Assembly (NCBI GenBank): GCA_037481875.1
Contig: JBBFKY010000008.1
Span: forward strand, 90,691 to 154,690
Direction: 5' to 3'
DNA: 64,000 nt
Origin: Desulfosoma sp.
Lineage (GTDB): Bacteria > Desulfobacterota > Syntrophobacteria > Syntrophobacterales > DSM-9756
Positions 27,876 to 34,571 of this stretch are shown piece by piece. Below the pieces are notes generated by a model. It saw nothing but the letters and a program-made list of their open reading frames with translations. It was not told the DNA's origin and searched no databases. Within the stretch, counting starts at the first letter, position 1. The number at the start of each line of letters is the position of its first letter. The translations under genes were made by a program, and so were the position numbers.

Positions 27876-28742
27876 ATGGATCGTGACACAACCCTGCAAG
27901 ATAAGCCGGTGGATGAGATCCTTGGCATCGCGGAAAAGTTACCGCCCTTTCCCGATGTGGTACAGAAAGTCATGCCTTTGCTCCAGCGCATGGCTCCGGT
28001 GGAAGAGATCGAAGCCGTCATTCGCTATGATCAGGTCATCGCTGCCAAGGTGCTTGCCCTGGCACGATCCCCTCACTACACCCGTGCACAACCGGCCAAA
28101 TCTCTCAAGGACGCCATCATTTCCCTGGGCCAGCGAGCTTTGGTGGAAGTCATTCTGGCCGCCTGTTCGGCACGGTTTCAGGATGATGCGGTCAAAGGCT
28201 ATGATCTTCAAGAGGGGGAACTGTGGGAACATGCCGTAGGCACTGCCATCATGGCGGATCGTATCGCCGAAAAAATCGGAAGCCCAGATCGACTCACTAT
28301 TTATACCGCCGGTCTGTTGCATGATATCGGCAAGACGGTTTTGAACCATTACGTGGACCACTACCTGGACCGCATCATCAAGGCCATCAAAACCCGAAAA
28401 CAAACCTTTCTGGAAGCTGAACGGGAAATCTTGGGCATCGACCATCAGGAATTGGGAGCCCTTATCGCGACACGATGGAATTTTCCGCCCGCCGTGGTCG
28501 CCGGTATCGCGCACCATCATAGTCCTCAAAAGGCCGAAGAAAACCGACAGGTTGCTTCCATCGTTTACGCGGCAAACCGCATGGTCGCCGCCATGGGGAT
28601 CGGAGCGGGTGTGGACGGGTTTCTGAATCCCAACCAAGACCACGTCTTAGAAACCCTAAATCTGGATGGACGTTCCATCGAAAAACTCATGGCCGATGTT
28701 TTCGTAGCCCTGGACGAAACCAAAAAATTTCTGGCCGGCTAG
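27876..28742 (+). CDS. HDOD-domain signalling protein
   Basis: 288 residues. The HDOD domain covers about 15-210, with a helical start (LPPFPDVVQKVMPLLQR), an AISLGQRALVEVIL-like block and an HD-like motif GLLHDIGKTVLNH. AGIAHHHSP follows near 220. HDOD proteins act as regulatory scaffolds in chemotaxis, motility and stress signalling. The ATG at 27876 has GGAGAG 8 nt upstream. A sigma-28-like promoter precedes it and csrA/fliW follow, tying it to the motility regulon by position. Confidence 0.9.
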   Translation: MDRDTTLQDKPVDEILGIAEKLPPFPDVVQKVMPLLQRMAPVEEIEAVIRYDQVIAAKVLALARSPHYTRAQPAKSLKDAIISLGQRALVEVILAACSARFQDDAVKGYDLQEGELWEHAVGTAIMADRIAEKIGSPDRLTIYTAGLLHDIGKTVLNHYVDHYLDRIIKAIKTRKQTFLEAEREILGIDHQELGALIATRWNFPPAVVAGIAHHHSPQKAEENRQVASIVYAANRMVAAMGIGAGVDGFLNPNQDHVLETLNLDGRSIEKLMADVFVALDETKKFLAG

Positions 28743-28985
28743 AAAATTTTCATCGCGAAAAAAGAAACGAGCCTCGTTGCCCGGTCGAGAGAAAGGTTTC
28801 AGGGTGGCCTTGGATACATGTTTCTGCTAAGGTGTTCCCGAAGAGCGGGCGTTCGTAGCGGGGCGGCGTCTCAGCACCTCGGCCGGAATCTTCCCGAAAG
28901 CCTCTGCGAACTCCGCGCTTAGGCGGTACGTTTTCCCTTCTTTTGCGCCGCCGCGGCAAGAACCACCGTCGCAACGGGGGACACC

Positions 28986-29222
28986 ATGCTCATACTGACC
29001 CGCAAGGTGGGCGAAGCTATTCGCATCGGGGACGATATTCAGGTGGTCATCACCGCCGTGGACCAGAACAAGGTAAAGGTAGGTATTCAAAGTCCCCGCC
29101 ACGTGCCTATTTTTCGCGAGGAACTCTATCAAAAGATCCAGGAAGAAAACCGGCAGGCGGCCGCCATGCAGACCGAGGATCTGGAAGAAATTTTGGATCG
29201 TCTACCGACAAGAACACCTTGA
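28986..29222 (+). CDS. csrA: CsrA translational regulator
   Basis: 78-residue RNA-binding protein that represses translation by binding GGA motifs near ribosome binding sites. It begins with the invariant MLILTRKVGEAIRIGDDI and has the VGIQSPRHVPIFREELY RNA-binding face. The C-terminal tail is somewhat longer than in E. coli, as in FliW-regulated versions. It should repress flagellin (see the leader site at 34493) and be held in check by FliW, encoded three genes downstream. A MNT/HEPN pair interrupts the usual csrA-fliW neighbourhood. Confidence 0.97.
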   Translation: MLILTRKVGEAIRIGDDIQVVITAVDQNKVKVGIQSPRHVPIFREELYQKIQEENRQAAAMQTEDLEEILDRLPTRTP

Positions 29223-29252
29223 ATGCTCGGCGCCTTTGAGCATTGAGTTTGA

Positions 29253-29792
29253 ATGAGAGCCATGAACTGGAACATCATTAGAGGTCGGCTCAAAACTTTT
29301 TCCCCGCACCACGAAGCTTATGTTGAAGCGGTCTTAGGGCAAATTTCGGCCCACGACCAAGACCAACTCCTGGCCTGCGCCATCTTCGGTTCTTACGCCC
29401 GTAAGGAAAACCGACTCAATTCTGACCTGGATCTTCTCCTTATTCTTGACGTTAAGGAAGGCTTCACCCAACGCATGGCGCGGTTCGTGGAACAAATCGA
29501 GCTAAAACATGAATCCCTGGCTCAAGAACTGTATGAACAAGAGGGGATAATTTGTGAGATCTCCCCTTACATTCTCATGCGGCAGGAGGCGCTAGTCGTC
29601 CACCCTGTTTACTATGATCTTGTGTCCCACCACGTCATCGTTCATGACCCCCACGGACTCATACGGCACATTGTGCACCGGGTGGAAGAGTATCTCACGA
29701 AAAAGGGAGCCCATAAGGAAACGGTGGTCACGGGCTGGCTCTGGCACGTAAAGGATGCCGAGATTCCCAACGTCCTCGAGGTTGCGCCATGA
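29253..29792 (+). CDS. MNT-family nucleotidyltransferase-domain protein
   Basis: 179 residues. A minimal nucleotidyltransferase domain has the GSYARKENRLNSDLDL motif (G-S-x9-10-D-x-D), which binds metal and ATP. Partners of HEPN proteins in this family can act as antitoxins by AMPylating them. It is coupled to the next gene by ATGA. The start is uncertain between ATG 29253 and ATG 29262. Its position inside a csrA-fliW block is unusual. Confidence 0.85.
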   Translation: MRAMNWNIIRGRLKTFSPHHEAYVEAVLGQISAHDQDQLLACAIFGSYARKENRLNSDLDLLLILDVKEGFTQRMARFVEQIELKHESLAQELYEQEGIICEISPYILMRQEALVVHPVYYDLVSHHVIVHDPHGLIRHIVHRVEEYLTKKGAHKETVVTGWLWHVKDAEIPNVLEVAP

Positions 29793-30172
29793 GAACGGAC
29801 AATCTCACCCAAGCTTATCTTCACAAGGCCAAAGTCCATTTGGAAGCTCTCGGCTTTTTCAAGGATAGGGAAGCCTATTCGGATGTGGTCCCTGAGGCTC
29901 AAGAACTTGTGGAATTGCTGATGAAAGCTGTTTTCCGAGCAGCGGGCGCGAAGGTTCCCAAAGTCCATGACGTGGGAAAGGTCCTTGAAAAGTATCGAGA
30001 GCATCTTCCTCAAAGCTTGACGAGTCATCTCCATGAGATTCGACGCATTCGTAAGAGGCTTCGAAAGGAACGTGAGCTCAGTTTTTACGGAGCTGACGAC
30101 TTTATTCCCACGGAAGAATACCACGTGGAAGACGCGGAACACGCTATCTGTGACGCAACTTTCGTGGACTAG
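29789..30172 (+). CDS. HEPN-domain protein, partner of the MNT protein
   Basis: 127 residues, all helical. The helix pair LVELLMKAVFRAAG ... KVHDVGKVLEKYREHLP and the final RELSFYGADDFIP are typical of HEPN-domain proteins. I cannot find the R-x4-6-H ribonuclease motif, so it may be catalytically inactive or of the adaptor type. It begins in an ATGA overlap with the MNT gene. It ends 53 nt before fliW. Toxin-antitoxin function is a family expectation, not shown. Confidence 0.8.
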   Translation: MRTDNLTQAYLHKAKVHLEALGFFKDREAYSDVVPEAQELVELLMKAVFRAAGAKVPKVHDVGKVLEKYREHLPQSLTSHLHEIRRIRKRLRKERELSFYGADDFIPTEEYHVEDAEHAICDATFVD

Positions 30173-30225
30173 GTAGTCTGGGAAATGTTCGAGACGTGCC
30201 AGAAAAAGGAAGAAGAAGAACCCAC

Positions 30226-30657
30226 ATGAAAATCGAAACCAGCCGATTCGGAACCCTGGAGTTGGACGAAAGCACCTTTATCCACTTTCCATGGGGCATT
30301 CCCGGTTTTGAAGAGATCAAACGCTACGTGCTCTTGGAACATCGGCAGGGACCGTTCAAGTGGCTTCAAGCCGTCGATCATCCCGACGTGGCCTTTGTGG
30401 TCGCTCCGCCCGACATCTTCGGCGTTCACTACAAAGTCCCGGAAAATCGAATGTCGGTCCTTGAGCTGCAGGATTCAAACGATCTTGCCATACTGCTTCT
30501 GGTTTCGTTGGACAGGACCACACGCACGGTGCGCCCTCATGTACGGGCCCCTCTGCTCCTGAATGCGTCCAATCGCCGAGCCTACCAGTGGGTCATAGAA
30601 GCCGGAGAACAGGTAAACATTTTGACCATCCAGGAATCATCGAACGCGGTCGAATAA
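30226..30657 (+). CDS. fliW: FliW flagellar assembly factor / CsrA antagonist
   Basis: 143 residues. FliW binds CsrA and flagellin, releasing CsrA from flagellin mRNA only when flagellin does not occupy it. Family hallmarks are LELDESTFIHFPWGIPGFEE, WLQAVDHPDVAFVVAPP, LAILLLVSLDR and the closing APLLLNASNRRAYQWVI. AAGGAAG precedes the chosen ATG by about 11 nt. A 10-codon extension upstream is open but poorly supported. Its partners csrA (28986) and flagellin (33625) are both in the window. Confidence 0.95.
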   Translation: MKIETSRFGTLELDESTFIHFPWGIPGFEEIKRYVLLEHRQGPFKWLQAVDHPDVAFVVAPPDIFGVHYKVPENRMSVLELQDSNDLAILLLVSLDRTTRTVRPHVRAPLLLNASNRRAYQWVIEAGEQVNILTIQESSNAVE

Positions 30658-30742
30658 GGCAAATCCCCTGAATTCCCACGGCCGGAGGCGTGGAAGCTCA
30701 GGGGACCTGAGGGTCGTCGATCCCTTGGGAACGAGAAAAAAT
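30658..30742. terminator. Hairpins between convergent fliW and the FliT-like gene
   Basis: Two stem-loops lie in 85 nt: TTCCCACG with CGTGGAA around a GGCCGGAGG core, and CTCAGG with CCTGAG at about 30699-30713. They sit where two transcripts converge; neither has a strong T-run, so this is a likely but not certain bidirectional end. Confidence 0.5.
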
Positions 30743-31111
30743 TCAGCCAAGATCCGCGATTTTCTGATACTGCCGGGAAACGGCCTGAGCCTTTTGCATA
30801 CCGGCAAGTTTTTCCCCGGTGCGGGTCAGAGCTGTGGCGAGTGCGTTGAGACAGGCGTCGTGGCTTTGTTGCAGCTCCGCAAACAGGGAATAGGCTTGGT
30901 TTCTGGAGGACTCGTCTTGAAAGGTTTCGACGACAGAGGAAAAGTTCAAAAGGTTCCGGACCCGGTAAAAAGTGTCTTGGCATCGTGAAACGAGACCTTC
31001 AATGTCTTCGGCCTCGGCGTCTTCGTGGGCGGCCTTCTGCAAGGCGTGAAGATCCGCACGAAGATCCTGAATCAGGTGAGCCAGGACCTGGATGGCGTCG
31101 AGTGTCTCCAT
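30743..31111 (-). CDS. Helical protein, probable FliT/FlgN-like flagellar export chaperone
   Basis: 122 residues, almost entirely helical and rich in Ala, Gln and Leu, with no membrane span. No family signature is certain. Its size, composition and position at the end of the fliD-fliS-fliS operon fit a FliT- or FlgN-like chaperone of FliD or the hook-associated proteins. The ATG follows the preceding fliS by 27 nt. Confidence 0.5.
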   Translation of the reverse strand: METLDAIQVLAHLIQDLRADLHALQKAAHEDAEAEDIEGLVSRCQDTFYRVRNLLNFSSVVETFQDESSRNQAYSLFAELQQSHDACLNALATALTRTGEKLAGMQKAQAVSRQYQKIADLG

Positions 31112-31138
31112 GAAACCTTTCCTTTTCCCACTTGTGTC

Positions 31139-31579
31139 TTAAGCCGTCACAGACCTAGCCCAGTTCCCGGCAACTTCCTGAACATCCAGATTCAGTTCTC
31201 CCCGATCGTATTTCCTTTTCACTTCCTGCCAGCCTTCCCGAAGTTCTTTCAAGATATCGATCAGGTTATTGTAGGTTTCCGGCGGTTTTGTAGAATTGAT
31301 GCCGATGAGTTCCCGAAGGAGGTAATTATAGATTCGTGAAAGGTTAACGGCGATTTCACCGCCGCGTTCGAAATCCAAGCCCACCAAAAGCTCCGTGATA
31401 AGGTCCTGCCCATGGCGAATGCGTTCATAGGCCGCATCCATGCAGTGGGAAGCATGGTATTCCTTGGCCTGCTGTAGATCGCGAATGGTCGCATCGTAGC
31501 ACATGAGGACAAGGCTGGCGATGTCCGCCGTTTCCACGTTGGTCCTTCGGTAAGCTTCCTGAGCCATGTTCATCATCAT
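31139..31579 (-). CDS. fliS: FliS flagellin export chaperone, second copy
   Basis: 146 residues. FliS binds the C-terminus of flagellin and prevents its polymerisation before export. The family blocks are LVLMCYDATIRDLQQAKEY, ITELLVGLDFERGGEIAVNLSRIYNYLLRELI, and a C-terminal LREGWQEV. It is clearly paralogous to the gene just upstream. The ATG at 31579 is chosen because GGAGGT lies about 8 nt upstream; a GTG at 31594 is in frame but overlaps that site. Confidence 0.92.
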   Translation of the reverse strand: MMMNMAQEAYRRTNVETADIASLVLMCYDATIRDLQQAKEYHASHCMDAAYERIRHGQDLITELLVGLDFERGGEIAVNLSRIYNYLLRELIGINSTKPPETYNNLIDILKELREGWQEVKRKYDRGELNLDVQEVAGNWARSVTA

Positions 31580-31604
31580 GGATTCAACCTCCACAGGCCT
31601 TCTT

Positions 31605-31976
31605 CTACACGACAGCGGTTATCTGAACCCAAGCTTCTCGAAGATCCCCGGCCATGGAAATCATACGACCCAGAGTCCCCTGGGCTTGGGTGTCATGAAC
31701 AGCGATGAGCTCTCGAAGCATGTAATTGTAGATTCGGCCCAGGTTGACGGCAATTTCTCCACCTCGTTCGTAGTCCAAACCGATCAGAAGTTCCGTGAGA
31801 ATATCCTGGGCGTGTCGAAGCCGATCCATGAACAGATCGTACCGGCCTTCTGCGTGAGCGTGTTTCGCGTCTTGCAAATCCTCGATGAAAGTGTCGTAGC
31901 ACCTGACGATAAGATTCAAAAAATCGCCGTTGGAAGCGTCATGACATTGGCTTACTGGCAGGGCACACGCGGTCAT
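31605..31976 (-). CDS. fliS: FliS flagellin export chaperone, first copy
   Basis: 123 residues, with the same blocks as its neighbour: LIVRCYDTFIEDLQDAK and TELLIGLDYERGGEIAVNLGRIYNYMLRELI. AAGGAGG lies about 6 nt before the ATG at 31976, which decides this start over a longer frame. The intergenic gap to the second fliS is 25 nt, so the pair is a tandem duplication transcribed together. Confidence 0.92.
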   Translation of the reverse strand: MTACALPVSQCHDASNGDFLNLIVRCYDTFIEDLQDAKHAHAEGRYDLFMDRLRHAQDILTELLIGLDYERGGEIAVNLGRIYNYMLRELIAVHDTQAQGTLGRMISMAGDLREAWVQITAVV

Positions 31977-32057
31977 TTTTTCCTCCTTGCTGTCAATTTT
32001 TTCCGCTCCAGAACCATACATCAACGGTGGGAATGGCTCCCTTTGAACAGGCTCCTC

Positions 32058-33368
32058 TCACGCGCTTTGTGACATGCTGGAAAAGAGCTTGGAAAGGTTC
32101 GACATCTGCTCGTTTAAGGTGCTCATGGCTTTGTCCATGGCCACAAACCTGGCCCTCATTCGTTCTATGTCGGCATCGATGCGATCTTCCAGCTTCTGCA
32201 TACGATCGTCCAGCGACTTAATCTTTCCCTGAACACTCTTCTTTTGCATGGTGACCGTGCCATCCAGGGAATCCGTGAGCCCGTTCAAAACGGATTGCAA
32301 GCCTTGAGCCATTGTATTGAATGCCGAGACTGTACCGGAAAAATCCTGCAACAGGGCGTCCTTGAACTTATCGGCGTTCAGTTCGAGGGTGCCTGACCGG
32401 GAAAATGTGATACCGTAACTGAAAAGTTCCTGATCGAGTACGGTGCTCTGCAAACGGGTCTTGATGGAACGAAGCGTGGCATCGCCGAAAAGCACTCCTC
32501 CGGTCTTTTCGCTGAGCGCATTGTAGCTGAACTGCTCGTTGATGTATTTGACAAGGCCGTTGTAAGCATCGACGAAATTTTGAATCTTTTCGGTGATGCC
32601 GCTTTCATCCCTCTCCACATCAAGGGTGATGGTGGTGTTGGCATCCGCACCGCGCAGCTGAAGAGTGACTCCTGGAATGGCATCGGTGATGGTGTTGGAA
32701 GAGCGCGTCATGGCAATGCCGTCGATGGTAAAGGAGGCATCGACGCCGGCCTGAAGAGTGGAAAAATAATCTCCTGCGGCATCGGTGAACGAGATGCCTG
32801 CGGTGCCTTCATTTTCACTTGTGAGGATAAGCCGATAGTCGGAATCGGACACTTTGAGCACGCTGGCGATAACGCCGGTGGGGTTGGAACCCGTGTTCAG
32901 GCTGTTGATCTCGTCTCGAAGGGTATTGAGGTTTTTCCCATCCAAGCTGACTTCTTGACCGCTGATGGTGATGGTCCCGGTCCATTCGGTGGGATCGGAC
33001 GCCGAAGTCACGGATGTGGACTGCAGTTTTTCGGCCTTGGCCAGCTGAGTGACCTGAATATCAAACCGGCCTCTGGCTGCTCCGGAACCCACTGCCACCG
33101 TCAGAAGGTTTTCCGGATTGACGCCGCTGGAAGTTTTCAAGGAAGCCGAGAAAACATCGAAGTCGCCGGTATCCTTGATCTTTTGAACCGCAGAGAGCAA
33201 ATCCGAAAGTTTGGTGGAAACCGTGTTCCAGGCGGAAAGCACATCCTCCTGATTCTTTTTCTGCCGTTCCAAGGGCTTGATAAACTGGTTTTCTTCCACG
33301 CGACGAAGCTGTTCCAGCAGGCTCTGCCAATCAAGTCCGCTTCCTACGCCACTGAGACTGAACCCCAT
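32058..33368 (-). CDS. fliD: FliD flagellar filament cap protein
   Basis: 436 residues. The protein caps the filament and assists flagellin insertion. It begins MGFSLSGVGSGLDWQSLLEQL, a typical FliD start, and has the conserved ALQAGVDASFTIDG and IEKIQNFVDAYNGLVKYI-like blocks. It ends in long coiled-coil helices (DDRMQKLEDRIDADIERMRARF). GGGAGGTGC precedes the ATG at 33368. A near-perfect sigma-28 promoter lies about 80 nt upstream. Confidence 0.95.
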   Translation of the reverse strand: MGFSLSGVGSGLDWQSLLEQLRRVEENQFIKPLERQKKNQEDVLSAWNTVSTKLSDLLSAVQKIKDTGDFDVFSASLKTSSGVNPENLLTVAVGSGAARGRFDIQVTQLAKAEKLQSTSVTSASDPTEWTGTITISGQEVSLDGKNLNTLRDEINSLNTGSNPTGVIASVLKVSDSDYRLILTSENEGTAGISFTDAAGDYFSTLQAGVDASFTIDGIAMTRSSNTITDAIPGVTLQLRGADANTTITLDVERDESGITEKIQNFVDAYNGLVKYINEQFSYNALSEKTGGVLFGDATLRSIKTRLQSTVLDQELFSYGITFSRSGTLELNADKFKDALLQDFSGTVSAFNTMAQGLQSVLNGLTDSLDGTVTMQKKSVQGKIKSLDDRMQKLEDRIDADIERMRARFVAMDKAMSTLNEQMSNLSKLFSSMSQSA

Positions 33369-33448
33369 GGACGCACCTCCCACTCTCCAAGTGCCGCCCT
33401 TCACCTGATCGGCAACACCTTTTGTTTTTGAATTCACCCTTGCCTAAT

Positions 33449-33476
33449 TTATCGGCATGAAAAGATGAAAACTTGA
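33449..33476 (-). promoter_or_regulatory. Sigma-28 (FliA) promoter of fliD
   Basis: TCAA, 16 nt, then GCCGATAA, a perfect -10 match to the sigma-28 consensus, with TTT continuing the -35 (TCAAGTTT). It lies upstream of fliD and should drive fliD, both fliS genes and the FliT-like gene. Confidence 0.75.
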
Positions 33477-33552
33477 CACATTTTCTGAAGGAATCCATCG
33501 AGTTTGCCCAAAACGGCCGAGGAAGCCGTCGGCGTTTAAAGTCTCTGAAAGG

Positions 33553-33592
33553 AAAAAGGGGTAGCTCCCTTTTAGGAACCACCCCCTTTTTT
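33553..33592 (-). terminator. Terminator downstream of flagellin
   Basis: AAAAAGGGG...GGAACCACCCCCTTTTTT: a GC-rich stem with a poly-A lead and poly-T tail on either strand, 33 nt past the flagellin stop. It can end the flagellin transcript before fliD's own promoter. Confidence 0.75.
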
Positions 33593-33624
33593 CGGACTGG
33601 TAGAACGTAAGACGGCTCGTTCTT

Positions 33625-34461
33625 TTACCTCAAGAGGGTCAGAATCTGCTGGGGTGCCGCGTTGGCCTGGGCTAACATGGCCATTCCGGCCTGCTGCAGG
33701 ATCTGAGTTTTGGTAAATTGAGTGACTTCATAAGCCATGTCTGCATCCCGAATGGCCGACTCGGAGGCCGAATAGTTTTCAATCATAATATTCAGGTTGT
33801 CCATGGTGTGCTGCAGACGGTTCTGATAGGCGCCGATTTCGGCCATGTAGGTATTGATACTGGTGATGGCTGTATCGAGCGCGTCCATGGCCGCTTGGGC
33901 AGCGGACTGCGTTCCAATTCTGCTTGCGCTGACTCCCAAGGCAGCCGAAGAAACCGCTTGCAGTTCAACCTGCAATTGATCGTGGGATCTATTAAGCGAG
34001 CCGATCTGGAAGGTGAAAGAGGCGGCTGTTCCGGTTCCTGTCGAGTAAACCAACGTGACCCCATTATATTGCGATGTCATGGCGATTCGATCGAGTTCCG
34101 CCTGAAGTTGAGTGAACTCAGTGTTAAGCAATTCCCTGTTCGCGTTCGTGATTTGTCCGCCGGCTGCTTGAGTTGCCAGATCCTTCATGCGGACCAGAAT
34201 GTTATACATTTCATGATAGGCCCCATCGGCCACCTGCAGCATAGAATTAGATTCCGTGGCGTTTTGGTAAGCCACCCTCAAGGATGAAATTCTAGCCTTG
34301 AAGGTGTTGGCCACGGCATAACCTGCCGCATCGTCAGCCGCCTTGTTGATGCGGTAACCCGTGGACAATCGTTCCAGCGCATTCTGCATGTTGCGATTAT
34401 TGACGGTCAGATTACGCTGAACATTCAATGAAGCAATGTTGGTGTTGATTCGAAGTGCCAT
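33625..34461 (-). CDS. fliC: Flagellin
   Basis: 278 residues. The N-terminal D0/D1 region starts MALRINTNIASLNVQRNL and continues RLSTGYRINKAADDAAGYAVAN. The C-terminal D1/D0 region has IENYSASESAIRDADMAYEVTQFTKTQILQQAGMAMLAQANAAPQQILTLLR. The central variable region is very short, so this is close to the minimal flagellin, which makes the large glycosyltransferase set upstream noteworthy. CAAGGAGGATT precedes the ATG. Transcription from a sigma-28 promoter at 34544 and a leader with CsrA sites are predicted. Confidence 0.97.
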   Translation of the reverse strand: MALRINTNIASLNVQRNLTVNNRNMQNALERLSTGYRINKAADDAAGYAVANTFKARISSLRVAYQNATESNSMLQVADGAYHEMYNILVRMKDLATQAAGGQITNANRELLNTEFTQLQAELDRIAMTSQYNGVTLVYSTGTGTAASFTFQIGSLNRSHDQLQVELQAVSSAALGVSASRIGTQSAAQAAMDALDTAITSINTYMAEIGAYQNRLQHTMDNLNIMIENYSASESAIRDADMAYEVTQFTKTQILQQAGMAMLAQANAAPQQILTLLR

Positions 34462-34467
34462 GGGAAA

Positions 34468-34502
34468 TCCTCCTTGATCCTTTTGGTCTTTGACATCCCT
34501 GT
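34468..34502 (-). promoter_or_regulatory. Predicted CsrA binding sites in the flagellin leader
   Basis: ACAGGGATGT at 34493-34502 is an exact match to the core of the CsrA consensus (ACARGGAUGU). A second GGA lies in the ribosome binding site AAGGAGGA at 34468-34475, about 20 nt away. This two-site layout over a Shine-Dalgarno sequence is what CsrA repression needs. Confidence 0.65.
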
Positions 34503-34543
34503 CTCGTTAAGGTCTACCAGTCCGCTTTTCGCTTTCATTTACT

Positions 34544-34571
34544 GTATCGACAGGATTTCCCAATCCCTTTA
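34544..34571 (-). promoter_or_regulatory. Candidate sigma-28 promoter of flagellin
   Basis: TAAA, 16 nt, then GTCGATAC (6 of 8 to GCCGATAA). The spacing matches the fliD promoter. Its -35 lies within the stop region of the upstream glycosyltransferase gene, giving a leader of about 75 nt. Confidence 0.55.

Noticed and set aside
29253..30172. MNT/HEPN pair as part of a defence island
   Set aside because: No other defence gene is nearby; neighbours are motility regulators, so I report it as an operon oddity only.
32580..33431. 283-codon plus-strand frame
   Set aside because: Antisense shadow of fliD; glycine-rich text follows from complementing the fliD codons.
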